Below, piece by piece: positions 21,111-32,784 of a stretch of 64,000 nucleotides of DNA. The notes under the pieces are model-generated. The model was not told the DNA's origin. It did no database searches and saw only the letters and a program-made list of their open reading frames with translations. How positions within the stretch are numbered: position 1 is the first letter of the stretch; each line of letters begins with the position of its first letter. This DNA comes from Dugong dugon. Lineage: Eukaryota > Chordata > Mammalia > Sirenia > Dugongidae. The position numbers and the translations under genes were made by a program. The DNA lies in assembly GCA_030035585.1 (NCBI GenBank), contig CM057461.1, forward strand, positions 173,673,624 through 173,737,623. Reading direction: 5' to 3'.

Positions 21111-23309
21111 GCTGGGAAATGCATACCTTAGCTTGGCAGACACTTCACAATTCTACTTAATGAAACAGGAGTACTCAACTTTGGAGGATAGATAGCCATC
21201 TGTGCACAAGCTCCTATCAGTTGAATATCAACACTTTCAACATTTTCCTATCTGATGGCGGGTGACCCAGCTATTCCCTTTTAAATAATATTGGTTATTA
21301 TCCCTACAAGAGAAGTATAAAGTAAATATATTTATGAATAGGAGCTATATGTACTCAGGAGGTAGAGACAATTTTAAAATATCCATATTGCATTTAATAT
21401 GAAAGAGTAAACTTAAATCTTTGAATTTGCATGTCATAATATATTAACATGGTATACACCACTGCATTGTATGTACCAACACTCACATGAACGCTATCTT
21501 CTAAGTTCAAACTAAAAAGATTATAATTGAAAATAGGTCAGATATAGTTTCTGCATAATACTTTTCTCTATCGTTAAAACACACTCCATCCCTACTTTGC
21601 CTTAGCTTGCCATTTGTCTGATTTTCTAGTGCATTTCTCTGTTGAAAAACCAGTTGGAGCTGATGAATGCTTCCCCCCAGAGAAATTGCAAGTGGAATCA
21701 TTATAGGTAAAACTTTTGTACATTAACCTAAAATTATTTCATCGTTTTAGGAAAGTGAGCCCTGAAATTATTACTGTTTGCTTTGTGTTGACTACAGCAA
21801 ATGTGTTTTATTTAATTCTGTCTTAAGTGGAAGTTTGTTCCTTTAACTCTAATATCATTTTAAAAAGAAGCAACTCCAGCACTCTCACTTCACAAAAAGC
21901 CTCTATATTTTACTAAGAAATCAAGCCAAGATAATTACTTCAAATTTTATGTCACTAAAAAGTAAAAGTTGAATGCTGCTACCCAGTGCTGTGGAAGTAA
22001 TATTTTTAGAGAGTCTGGTGGGAGTTATTTAAAAAAGATTTACCTTGACTTCTGGGACACCAACAAAACTATTCCTTCCCTTAATTATTCTTGACTTCTC
22101 ACCTATTATACGGTGAGCTCCGGGTAGCAGTTGAATGGCAAGCTCCCTTTCAACAGTACCACGTGAGGAGAATATGTGAAGGAAATAAAAAAGAAAAAAC
22201 AATACTTTGCTAAGGCAGCAAAGTTTTCAAATGCTGGAGGAATCGCTGTGAAGCAACTGTACAGACTGCATTTGGTCCAGCCAGCTCAGAACAAAATGAA
22301 ATCATCAGTTATGCTTGGGGACTGCTCACTTGCTCCAGTTTCTTTTCTTATAGATTTCATTTTGTTGTCTCAAAACAGCCACACCATTCTCAAGAGTCAG
22401 CTCTCAGAATGCACAAATTTTATTTCAAGCTGTAGCTGCCTCTTTCTGCCATTTTTTTAAAACAGACAACTGTAAATAGTGTGGTAAAAATTTCATTTCT
22501 TAAAATATACCTGATTCTGTCTAAATCTTAGAGATCACATCTCTAATGTATAGTTCTTTGTTCTCTTTTTTGTTCTTGTTTTTTTTTTTTTTTTTTTTTT
22601 CCTTTCGTTGCAAACTCTTCCTAATAATAGATTAAGTTAGGGGCATGATGGTCTCTGCATATATCAACAAATACAGTACTGTGTATAATATAACATTTTG
22701 CTTTCAAAATAAATTGGAAGCTGTTGATAAATTTAATGAATTCTAATGTTTGCATACTAACTTATTATAAGGACTAAGTACAATCTTCTAGTAATAAACA
22801 CATTTATTTGGAAATACTGATATAAATTGGCCAGGAAAATGATTCATCTTATATATTCTCCATTTCTCTACTTTATGAATATACATACCAACCAAAATCA
22901 TAACCACTTTTCTTCTTTCATCAATAGATGCCACCAGCAGTCTCTACATTTGACAATAAGTATTATCCAATACTTATTGGATGATAAATTGAATGATAAA
23001 TTGACTTTCAATGCACACAAGAATCCCTTGTACATTTTTTCCTTTCTGAAATTAGAGTGATTCACTCTATTTGTTGATATCATGTAAAATGTACAAAGTC
23101 TATACATTTGTTAGTTGAAAAGCATTTTAGATTTCTTTAAAGTTCGACTCATAGATAAATCAAGTAGAATCTCTTTATTTACCTATGAAAGAGATCTTGT
23201 CTGGCTTCAGTAATAGTGAAATTACTTAAAATTGGTGGAGTTCTTTCCAGATTACACAGATTTTCCACAGACAATATCTCACATTACCATCATCTTCATA
23301 ATCATGCTG
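21111..23309. other. unique AT-rich DNA, 2.2 kb
   Basis: No gene recognised. It contains a pure T run at 22,579-22,600. Overlapping open frames at 22,827-23,107 on both strands are chance openings in AT-rich sequence. A 94-codon plus-strand frame at 22,176-22,460 starts in an A-rich tract and has no family signature. Confidence 0.45.
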
Positions 23310-23458
23310 TTGTTGCTAGGTGCTGAAGTCAGTTCTGACTCATAGTGACTCCATGTACAACAGAATGAAACATTGCAAGGTCCTGTACCATCCTCACAAT
23401 TGTTGCTCTGTTTGAGCCCATTGTTACAGCCACTGTGTCAATCCATCTCTGTGAAGGT

Positions 23459-25470
23459 TGTCTTAGTTATCTAGTACTGCTGTAACAGAAATACCACAAG
23501 CAGATGGTTTTAACAAGCAGAAATTTATTCTTTCACAGTCTAGGAGGCTAGAAGTCTGAATTCAGGGTGCCAGCTCCTGGGGAAGGCTTTCTCTCTCTGT
23601 TGGCACTGGAAGAAACTTCTTGTCATCAATCTTCCCCTGGTCTAGGAGCTTCTTAGTGCAGGGACCCCCAAATCCAAAGGACATACTCCACTCCTGGCTC
23701 TTCTTTTTCGGTGGTATGAGGTCCCCCTCCTCTCTGCTCAGTTCTCTCTTTTATATCTCAAAAAAGATGGATTCAAGATACAATCTAACCCTTTATATTA
23801 AGTCCTGCCTCATTAACATAACTGCCTCTAATCCTGCCTCATTAACATCATAGAGGTTAGGATTTACAACACATAGGATAATTACATCAGATCACAAAAT
23901 TGTGGACAACCAGATAACACCGGGAATGTGGCCTAGCCAAGTTGACATACATTTTGGGGGGACACAATTCAATCCATATCATTCTACCCTTTGGCCCCCC
24001 AAAATTCTTGTCCCTGCCACAGGTAAAACACATTCATCACATACAAGAGCAAAAGTCTTAAATCAACTCAAAGTTGAAAATCTCCTGGGGCAAAATTCCT
24101 CTTCATCGCTGAATTCTAGAATATACAAGTTATCTGCTTCCAAAGTACAATTGTGGAACAGGCACAAGGTAGACATTTCCATTATAAATGGGAGACTCTC
24201 GGGGGAAAGAAGGGATAATAGGCACCAAGCAAGTCAGCAGAACACATTACATTGGCCCTCAAGGCTTGAAAGTAATCCACGATTCTCTAATACCATTTAG
24301 GCAATGGCCCTGCCCTCCGGACTCAGGGTGTTGGCCACACTCTCCGGATTCTGGGTAGAGGCCCCTTAGCCCTGGGCTTTAGCTCTGCCTTCTAGGCCCA
24401 TTGGAATGGCAACTCTGCTCTCTCTGCTTTGGGCGGCCCCATTCTCCTAGTCATCTGAGTGGTGACTCCACCCCCTCGGCCCCAGCAGACCTTCTGGCCC
24501 TTGTTCATGGCAACCCTGCCCCCTCAGCTTTGGGCAGCAGATCTGGTCCCATCCCACTGGTACTCATAAAAGGAAGCCGCACACTCTGGAACTGAGTTGA
24601 TGAAGATCTGACACTTTGAAACCTAAAAGTCTGTGGCCCCACTCTTTGAAATCCCAGAGTCTCCACCCTTTGAGACCACAGAGGTCATGGCCCTACGCTT
24701 TGAGACTGAGGCAGCTCTGCTTCCTGGGTTTCTTGTCTCTTCAGCTTCTGCTTCCTGGTTCTTCGGCATCTTGGCCCCTTGGGCCCTTGGGCTGGCCCGG
24801 CATCTGCCCTGCTCGGACAAGTGTTCCAAAGCTCTTTAGCTCTACCAATAAGTGCCTAGAGGCAGCATACTTCTCCAGTAAACCTTGGCTGAAAGACGCT
24901 CATCTCTCTTGCCCTGTGAGTCGGCAAGCCTAGCTCCACCGGTAAGTGCCCAGAGGCTCCCCACTCCACCAGGAAGCTTCCTGCCCGAAGGCTTTCAGCT
25001 CTCTCACTCCATGGATCAGCTTCCGTGCTGTCTTGTGCTGGTATCCTGGTTCTGCAGATGCTTTTCTCTGTTGCTGCTTCTTACCATCTGGGCCATTTCC
25101 AGTGTTAGGTTTTCCTCGCTTCCTCCTGAGCCCTCATGAGAATTGTCTTTGATGTCTATAATTCCACCAACAGCCCTTTAAAGGCAATCTAGGCTTTTAC
25201 TATTAGGCACTTTCAAACTCTTGCAGCCTCTACCCATTCACGGTTTCAAATTTGGGTCCACATTTTAGGTATCTGTTACAGCAGCACCCTACACCTGGTA
25301 CCAAAGTCTGTCTTAGTTATCTAGTGCTGCTATAACAGAAATACCACAAGTGCATGGCTTTAACAAGCAGAAATTTATTCTCTCGATGTCTAAGAGGCTA
25401 GAAGTCTGAATTCAGGGCACCAGATCCTGGGGAAGTCATTCTCTCTCTGTTGATTCTGGAGGAAGGTCAT
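23459..25470 (-). mobile_element. MaLR/ERVL-like LTR element with truncated 5' LTR
   Basis: One LTR, 23,459-23,987, reads on the minus strand from tatggattgaattgtgtcccc to acagcagtactagataacta. A second copy of its terminal ~155 bases lies at 25,313-25,470 (cttagttatctagtgctgct start on the plus strand). Between them lies a 1.3 kb GC-richer internal region with short frames only and no gag, pol or env-like motif, as in non-autonomous MaLR elements. The element sits inside an RTE copy, so it is the younger of the two. Confidence 0.7.
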
Positions 25471-25787
25471 TGTGAATGGTCTTTCTCTTTTCCACTGACC
25501 CTCTACTTTTCCAAGCTTGGTGTCCTTCTCCAGGAACTGGTCCCTCCTGATAACATGTCTAAAGTCATGACAAGAAGTCTCACCATCCTCACGTCTAAGG
25601 AGAACTCTGGCTATACGTTTTCCAAGACAGATTTGTTCTTTCTTCTAGCAGTCCTTGGTGTATTCAGTATTCTTCACCAAAATTGTAATTCAAAGGCATC
25701 AATTCTTCTTCGGTCTTCTTATCCATTGTCCAGATTTCGAATTCATACAAGGCAACTGAAAATACCATGGCTTGGGTCAGGTGCACC

Positions 25788-26144
25788 TTAGTCCTCAAAG
25801 TGACATCTTTGCTTCTTAATACTTGAAAGAGTTCTCTTGCAGCAGGTTTGCCCAATGCAATGGGTCATTAGATTTCTTGATTGCTGCTTCCATGAGCATT
25901 GACTGTGGATCCAGGTTAAAATGAAATCCTTGACAACTTTAATCTTTTCTCCGTTTATCGTGCTTATTGGTCCAGTTGTGAGGATTTTTGTTTTCTTTAT
26001 GTTGAGGTGTAATCCATGCTGAAGGCTATAGTCTTTGATTTTCATCAGTAAGTGCTTCAAGTCCTCTTCGCCTTCAGCAGGCAAGGTTGTGTCATCTGCA
26101 TATTGCAGGCTGTTAATGAGTCTTCCTCCAATTCTGACGCTCAT
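25788..26144 (-). pseudogene. RTE reverse transcriptase fragment with YADD box
   Basis: This 118-codon frame carries IGGRLINSLQYADDTTL at the start, the RT catalytic box (Tyr-Ala-Asp-Asp at residues 15-18), followed by KHLLMKIKDYSLQHGLHLNI and KKTKILTTGPIS. It then runs out of frame. In an intact element this is the palm domain that copies RNA at the nicked target. The upstream endonuclease is absent, so it is a relic. Confidence 0.88.
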
Positions 26145-26741
26145 TCTTCTTCATATAGTCCAGCTTATCAGATTTTTTGCTTAGCATACAGATTGGATAA
26201 GTATGGTGAAAGATACAACCTTGGCACACACTTTCCCTGATTTTAAACCACACAATATCCCCTCATTCTGTTCCAAGGACTGCCTCTTGATCTATGTACA
26301 GATTCCACATGAGCACCATTAAGTGTTCTGGAATTCTCATTCTTCTCCGTGTTATCCATAATTTATTATGATCCACACAGTTGAATGACTTACACAGTCA
26401 ACAAATCACAGGTAAACATTCTTCCAGTATTCTCTGCTTTCCGCCAAGATCCATCTGACATTAGCAATGATATCCCTCCTTCCACGTCCTCTTCTGAATT
26501 CAGCCTGAATTTCTGGCAGCTCTATGTAGATGCACTGCTGCAACCACTTCTGAATTATCTCCAGCAAATTTCTACTTGCATGTGATATTAATGATACTGT
26601 TCAATAATTTCAGCATTCTGTTGAATCACTTTCTTTGGAATGAGCACAAATATTCAACCCTTCCAGTTAGTTGACCTGGTAGCTGACTTCTAAATTTAAT
26701 AATCATAACTAACAGTAGTTGAGACTTACTATGTGATAAAG

Positions 26742-26895
26742 GGGAAACCCTGGTAGCTTAGTAGTTAAGAGCATAGGCTGCTAACCAAAAGATCAGCAGT
26801 TTGAATCCACCAGGTGCTCCTTGGAAACCCTATAGGGCAGTTTTACTCTGTCCTATGGGGTCTCAATGAGTCAGAATCACCTTGACAGCAACAGG
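26742..26895 (+). mobile_element. AfroSINE, short form (first of a tandem pair in a MIR)
   Basis: Head gaaaccctggtagcttagta, then caccaggtgctccttggaaa without the central block, tail acagcaacagg. Flanked by tatgtgataaa (26,730-26,740) and tatgataaa (26,896-26,904). Confidence 0.9.
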
Positions 26896-26904
26896 TATGA
26901 TAAA

Positions 26905-27100
26905 GGAGCCCTGGTGGCACAGTGGTTAAAGCAATGGGCTGCTAACCAAAAGGTCAGTGGTTGGAAACCACCAGCTGCTCCAAGGGAGAAAGATGTGGTG
27001 ATCTGCTTCTGTAGAGATTTAAAGCCTTGGAAACCCTATAGGGTCGCTGTGAGTTGGAATCAACTTGACAGCAGTGGGACTGGGTTTTGTTTTTTGGGGA
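26905..27100 (+). mobile_element. AfroSINE, long form (second of a tandem pair in a MIR)
   Basis: Head ggagccctggtggcacagtgg, central block gagaaagatgtggtgatctg, then ggaaaccctatagggtcgct, with the usual gcagttctactctgtcc piece deleted. It is followed by tatgtgataa (27,105-27,114), the third copy of the flank motif. Confidence 0.9.
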
Positions 27101-27312
27101 GTAGTATGTGATAAGCTTTGTTCTAAGCCCTTTCAATTAGTTGACGTGTTTAATCTCTCAACAACACCATAAGTAAGTTCACCCCCCTCCTTCTTTTACT
27201 AATAAGGAAACTGAGGCACATAAACAGTAATGTAATTTTCTAAGATGACCAAACTACTAAGTGGCCAATCTAGGTTGTCTGGCTCCAGAGCCTGTAGTGT
27301 TAATCACTATGT

Positions 27313-28319
27313 TCAGTTGAGAAGCAGGAAAGGGTAGAGCCAAAAGGGCCTTTTAACTCTGTGGAAATCTTAGTAGAAAGGGAAAAGGTGTTAAAACTAT
27401 AACCATTGAAATTAAACAATATAAGCAGTTGAGACTTGAGGTTTGGGGTTGTGTTTTCAAAGACAATGCTTTAAGAAAATAAAATGATGTAAATGTATTT
27501 TATGTAACTTTTTACACATATATATGTATATCTTAGAAAAAATAGAAATATACTTAAGTATACTTTATTTGCCTGAAATTTTTTTTGATTTTAATGTGTA
27601 TAACCTGTGGAGACTATAGAGTGCAAACCATGATACTTACCCTTGAGGGTCTTATGTTTCAGAGAAGATGCTAAAGTCTATGACCATCTTACACTTCATG
27701 TCATTTGCTATAGCTCAGAGCTGTTTCATGTGTTACTTCACTTCAAGTCTGTTTAAAAGATCCTTATTCTACACATGAGTAATTCTGAGGCTCAGAAAGA
27801 TGATATGATTAACCTAAATGTACAGTTATTAATAAGCATACAATAAAGATAATGCGAGACGTATGAGCAAAATACTGGGGGACTATAAAAAGATGCAGGT
27901 GGAGATATTAGAGAAGACTTCATGGAAGAGGTGAAATAGTTAAATCGAACATCACAGGTTACATTTCTACAAACAGAGAAGAAAGATGAGAATTTACATT
28001 TTAGGAAACAGCAGGCATGAGACACAGGAGGACTGAAAGTGCCAAGTATGTTTGCATAATGGCAATCAGCATAATTTCACTGAAGTTTTTGTAAAGGGAA
28101 GAAGAGTGGGAGAAGACACAATCAGTGGAATGAAACCAGATGGTGGAGGACTTAGAGTGCCTTAGAACTTAAGTCCTAATTTGGTAAAAGATTTTTTTTT
28201 TATTGGAAATATGACATAAAAATAGCTTTAAATTAAGATGATTACTCTGGAACTCTTCATTAGTATAAACTGAAAAGAGAAAGACTGGAGTCAAGCCTCA
28301 TCTTCATCTACCTGAGATC
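27313..28319. other. mostly unique DNA, perhaps an ancient repeat at 27,860-28,200
   Basis: A cttcatggaagaggtgaaat block and later ggtggaggacttagagtgcc resemble a common old mammalian repeat also glimpsed at 59.2-61.0 kb. A possible reverse MIR trace lies at 27,700-27,810. No coding signal. Confidence 0.35.
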
Positions 28320-28440
28320 ATAACTGTTTCAAATTTTGGTGTACCTACAAATCATCTTGAAATCTTGTTAAAAATGCAAATTTCATATCACTAAGTCTGG
28401 GGTGAGGGCCAAGAGTCTGCATTTCTGGGTCAGCTGCCAC
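28320..28440. mobile_element. MER20-like hAT MITE fragment
   Basis: The blocks aatcttgttaaaaatgcaaat and aagtctggggtgagggcc match this family. Both ends are missing. Confidence 0.5.
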
Positions 28441-28533
28441 TGAAGACGAGAGGAGTTTTGTGCATGCAGTTCAGGGCAGGAGGTAGTAGAATGAACATAA
28501 TGCAGGAGGAGGAGCAGGGTAAGAGTTAGAAAG

Positions 28534-29074
28534 TACAGGTTTCCCCCGCTATCCGAAAGTAGAGCATTCCTGTGAATCTTTCCTAAGCCAAAATGGCATA
28601 AAGCAACGAAGCAACTACCATTAATTTATATGGGAAAAAATTTTGAGCATTCTCAGATGCAGAAAATAACCTATCAAATTGTGCCCAATAATACATAAAA
28701 ACCCTACGAGCTCTCTTAGGCTTTTCTGATACCTTAGGACACATCTTCATCTTGCAAATGGTTGCACAAAATAAATCAAGATAAAGCACAGATGCTCACA
28801 GACACAGTTCAAAGTTATGATGGCTTGATGCTGTTATGCTGAGTGTAGTTCTTGGGGAAGGAGCTTGGCGATGCCACTCTCCCTGCTTGGGGTGCGCACT
28901 TGCCTGTTTAAAGGCTGGACGCAAAACAAGTGCTGAACGCTGTTTTTGCTTTTCACCTTTTTCAGCTAAAATCCTCTTTGGATTTTTTTCCGTAGGAAAA
29001 CAGATATTAATGTAGATCTTTCGAAAAAGTGAAGTGGTGTAAAGCGAACTTTTGAAAAGCGGGGGATACCTGTA
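28534..29074. mobile_element. Tc1/mariner (Tigger/pogo-type) MITE, complete
   Basis: The ends are TA-caggtttcccccgct and its partner gcgggggatacctg-TA, giving an inverted repeat of roughly 15-20 bases flanked by TA dinucleotides, the Tc1/mariner target. The 541 bp interior includes an agccaaaatggcataaagc block known from an abundant mammalian non-autonomous family. There is no transposase. The 113-codon minus-strand frame here (28,796-29,137) runs past the element and is not a gene. Confidence 0.75.
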
Positions 29075-29354
29075 GATAAGAGAGAGGCAAAAAAGACGTG
29101 ATAAAGAATCCACCATATTCGGTAGCTTCCTGGACAATTAACGTAACGGCACTTAGCAGCTCCATCTTATAAACCGGAGCTATCAAGTGCTTTTGATACT
29201 CTTTTTTCCTAGGTTGCTCCTAGATATAGGAGCCAGCGTGTCATACGGAAAGAAAGTCCTGACTCAGCGATGCAAAATCCAATGTCAGATGATAAGAACT
29301 GGTTAATTTAGAGGATGAGAAAAGTTAAGGGTGTCACTTCAGGCTCACAGAGAT

Positions 29355-29570
29355 TCATTTGGCAAAACAGATCAAGTTTTGCTGGAATAAGTTCTCATCT
29401 TGTTCATTATCCTTGGACATGGATTTAAAAGGAACGCTCTCATCATTAAGCCTTCTTCCCTGATAACTTTCATAGTACGAAGAAGTGACCTCTGAATTAT
29501 GATAACGAGCTTTGTACCTCCTGCCCTGAATTTCATGCACAAATCTCCTCTTGTCTTCAGTGGCAGCTGT
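29355..29570 (-). CDS. candidate terminal coding exon, function unknown
   Basis: On the minus strand a frame runs from a possible splice acceptor (ccactgcatacaaacag, exon starting at about 29,570) to a TGA stop at 29,355-29,357. It would encode about 71 residues, phase-1 start, with a hydrophilic, charged sequence: EDKRRFVHEIQGRRYKARYH near the start, a tyrosine pair in SSYYESYQGRR, an acidic NEQDEN patch and the end NLICFAK. Its composition is unlike nearby chance frames, which are Leu/Phe/Ser-rich, and no repeat overlaps it. I recognise no family, and no partner exon was found. It could be a last exon of a gene entering from the right on the minus strand, or a chance frame. Confidence 0.25.
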   Translation of the reverse strand, partial: TAATEDKRRFVHEIQGRRYKARYHNSEVTSSYYESYQGRRLNDESVPFKSMSKDNEQDENLFQQNLICFAK

Positions 29571-29594
29571 TTGTATGCAGTGGAAATGGAACAT

Positions 29595-30479
29595 TTTTAT
29601 GAAATAATTATCTTCAAAATAACTTTGAAAATTTATGAAATTAAATGCTATCTATTCATTAACATTTGAAAACCCAGAAATATCTTTCCATCTGCTTTTG
29701 ATGAAATCAGCCCTTTATTCAGGTCAGTGTTCCCACAGATTAGTCTGCTTGCTTTCATAGCTTTTTCACGCTCTCCATTTCCTTTAACTCTTGAAAGTGT
29801 TGTGCGCTATAGCTTAGAGACGATGCTCTTTGCTGATGCAACAACCACAAATTACAGACAAACAATACAGGAAACACTAATAAGCCAAATGGAAGTATTT
29901 ATAATACATATATATGCATGATTGTCTGAACACTTCTGCTTGGATTTCATGTTTAACTTTCTATGGCTGGTTTGATAGAAATCCTGAGAGAATAATACCA
30001 CTTTGTAGTTTTTCATGATTGCTATTGTACTCTGTTAAAAACTGTATATTCTTCATTTAGATATGCTAAACAGGTTTTTCTTTTTTAATAATGGGAAAAA
30101 TCTCTGTGCAGTGTCCAGAATGAAAATTAATATTAATATCGTTCTCCTCTGGGTTAGTAAAATGAATTTCAATAACTTCAACTAACTGTGGAAGAGAAAA
30201 AAAGATGTTAAGATGAATGGACAAGATTTGGGTGTAAGTTCCAAAAGTGTTAGCTAATAACGATCTACAACGAAAGTTCTACTTTTACTTTACAAATATG
30301 AAGTACTTTTAAATCATAAGAAAACCAAGTCTTCTAAGATCAAGCAAGTTGGGTATCTTATACTAGCTTCTGTTAGAGTTAAATGGGCATTGCTCACATA
30401 ATACTGGAGTTTTTTCTTACACATTGAAAATGATTGGATCATAACGGACCGCTAGGCAGCAGCTTCACCATTTCCTGTA
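29595..30479. other. unique DNA
   Basis: No repeat recognised. A 64-codon plus-strand frame (29,727-29,921) has no signature. Confidence 0.45.
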
Positions 30480-31382
30480 GAGTACAGGGTTGTATCCTTT
30501 CGCTATACTTATTCAATCTGTATGCTGGGCAAATAATCCAAGAAGCTGGACTATATGAAGAAGAACACGACATCAGGATTGGTGGAAGACTCATTAACAA
30601 CCTTTGATGTACAGATGACACAACCTTGTTTGCTGCAAGTGAAGAGGACTTGAAACACTTAGTGATGAAGATTAAAGACTACAGCCTTCCGTATGGATTA
30701 CATCAACAGAAAGAGAACAAAAATCCTGGCAGCTGAACCAGTAAGCAACATCATGATAAACGGAGAAAAGATTGAAGTTGTCAAGGATTTCGTTTTACTT
30801 GGAGCCACAATCAACGGGAAGCAGCAGTCAAGAAATCAACGTATTGCGTTGGGCAAATCTGCTGCAAAAGAACGCTTTAAAGTTTTAAAAAGCAAAGATG
30901 TAGCTTTGAGGACTAAGGTGCGCCTGACCCAAGCCACAGTATTTTCAATCACCTTATATATACACAAAATGTGGACAATGAATAAGGAAGACCAAAGAAG
31001 AACTGATGCCTTTGAATTATGGTGTTGGTGAAGAATACTGAATATACCATGAACCGCAGAAGAAGGAATAAATAAGTCTTGGAAGAAGTACTTCCAGAAT
31101 GCTCCTTGGAAGCAAGGATGACAAGACTTTATCTCACATACTTTGGATACGTTACCAGGAGGGACCAGTCCCTGGAGAAGGACATCATGCTTGTTAAAGC
31201 AGAGGGTCAGCGAAGAAGAGGAAGACCCTCAACAAGATGGATTTGACACAGTGGCTGCAATAACAGGCTCTAACAACAACGATTGTGAGGATGGTGCAGG
31301 GCCGGGCAGTGTTTCATTCTGTTGTACATAGAGTTGCTATGAGTCAGAACTGACTCGATGACACCTAATAACAGCAACAACA
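30480..31382 (+). mobile_element. RTE-clade LINE, 5'-truncated
   Basis: It starts at the RT palm (cagggttgtatcctttcgct) and runs to the 3' end (tcgatgacacctaataacag). The catalytic box at 30,608-30,619 is mutated from Tyr-Ala-Asp-Asp to Cys-Thr-Asp-Asp, with a stop codon just before it. The octamer cagggttg at the 5' edge recurs just after the 3' tail (31,381-31,388), either a short duplication or microhomology used at the truncation point. Confidence 0.9.
30693..31031 (+). pseudogene. RTE reverse transcriptase C-terminal fragment
   Basis: A 112-codon frame covering the AAEPVSNIMINGEKIEVVKDF segment, GKSAAKERFKVLKSKDVALR and the IHKMWTMNKEDQRRTDAFEL block of the RTE protein. It ends by stop codon. 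It is non-functional because the catalytic box upstream is destroyed. Confidence 0.85.
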
Positions 31383-32439
31383 GGGTTGATTTTATTTTCC
31401 ATGCCCCTCCCCCACAGATGACTGTCAAAATGGCTAGTTAGTAAAGCACCTTACATACTTTGCATCCTCCTCTTTCTCTTTATGCCAGTTGCAAGGCTTT
31501 ACTATTTTAGTAACATTTTTCCAGATAATTTTTAAGCCCCTTAAGCAATCATAATAGTTAGTAGTCCTCTATCTTAACAAAAAGTCAGGTCACAGAAAGG
31601 TGTTGGATAGCCTGGAATTATGTATTTATTCTGTACAAGACTTTGAACCTATGTTGTTATAAATGTCATTCTCGTACTGCTAGGCATGTCTACTAGATTC
31701 CTTTATTTTCACCTATTATCATGAGATTTGTCCTGTAATATATATGTGGAAATGTGGAGTATACGTATATATTTTTTAATCAAGAAAAAAAAAAAAAGAA
31801 TGCCTTATAATCCCCAAGGATGTGAACCAGCTGTGATGCCTACAGCTGCCTGGTCCGTCTTGCTAACAATTCAATCCTTAGCAGTTGGCACAGCCTGAGC
31901 CTGTATAGGCACTCAGTAAGTGTTTCTTGAGTGGATAAAATATATTCTTTGTTGCTTTAAAAAAAAAAAAAGTAGTTTCACATTTCTTGTGGAATTAAAT
32001 TCTAATTCATTACCACAGCTTCAAGATCTTTTTCAGATGGCCATGCAACCATCTCATCTCTGTTCACTCTTTCTTCCCACCTTGTGAACAACATCTATCA
32101 GAGGCTCTCAACTTACTCTTTCTCCAACAATATGCGTAACTATTGACATGAACAGGGAACACTTCCATGGGCACACTCTCTGGCATAGTTAGGGAGAGTA
32201 TGGTTAATGGACATTTCGAGGGCACCAGTCTTTACTCTACCCCTTTGTCTCCCCCTCGGAAAATCTTACTAGAATGCCAGTGAGTAGAACTCACATGGTT
32301 TTAGAGAACACTTTCAATCCACTCTAATTTACTTTTACAAAAAAAAAATTACAAAACTTCAGTGTAGTTTAAATATTTTTTGTAAGAAATAGTTTGTGAA
32401 ACCCCATTCTATTGAGATTCCATAGCTGAGAACCACTTT
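31383..32439. other. unique DNA with two A runs
   Basis: Homopolymer A runs occur at 31,784-31,796 and 31,959-31,970. A weak MIR/L2-like trace, gcactcagtaagtgtttctt, lies near 31,910. Otherwise no signal. Confidence 0.45.
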
Positions 32440-32626
32440 TAATAATAGTAGTTAACATTGATTGTTCATCTACTAAATATTGGGCATTGTGTTATATGCT
32501 TTAATGTACTTAAATTTCCAGCAATCTTGTGAAGTAAATAACATCATTATTCTCATTTTATGAAAGAGAAAGTTGAGGTACAGAGAGCTTAAGTAATTTA
32601 CCCAAGGTCACATAACTAGTCAATTT
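32440..32626 (-). mobile_element. MIR SINE
   Basis: Reverse MIR: ctactaaatattgggcattg, agcaatcttgtgaagtaaat, cattattctcattttatgaa, agagcttaagtaatttacc and caaggtcacataactagt. Confidence 0.8.
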
Positions 32627-32726
32627 TTTTCTATGTTTCAATTTTAAAAAAAATGTTTTTTAAGTACTGAAAATGTTTGTCAATCCCATTTCTCTATCTC
32701 ACACCCCCATATCTTGCTTTGAGGGC

Positions 32727-32728
<2 letters not shown>

Positions 32729-32771
<43 letters not shown>

Positions 32772-32784
32772 CACACTCACACAT
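32729..32784. repeat. (CA)n microsatellite
   Basis: About 28 CA dinucleotides with a few interruptions (gc and tc) near the end. The His/Thr-rich open frame across it is an artefact. Confidence 0.97.

Larger units (their letters stand above)
23310..26690 (-). mobile_element. RTE-clade LINE split by an LTR element
   Basis: The 3' end lies at 23,310-23,458 and the element resumes at about 25,471-26,690, so the LTR element at 23,459-25,470 sits inside it. The join restores RTE order: the block ending atccatctctgtgaagg on the left continues with tctttctcttttccactgac on the right. The right part covers the RT C-terminal half; its YADD codons are at 26,091-26,102. It is 5'-truncated near 26,690, within the RT palm region. 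Confidence 0.88.
26698..27312 (-). mobile_element. MIR SINE interrupted by two AfroSINEs
   Basis: The left arm (26,698-26,740) ends in acttactatgtgataa. The right arm (27,105-27,312) resumes with gtatgtgataagc and continues with tctcaacaacaccataa, aaggaaactgaggcacat and tggctccagagcctg. The two arms make one reverse-orientation MIR. Confidence 0.75.

Noticed and set aside
24401-25152. Cluster of overlapping plus-strand frames, up to 105 codons
   Set aside because: They lie in the GC-richer internal region of the MaLR-like element, on the strand opposite to the element, overlap in several phases and show no domain; chance openings.
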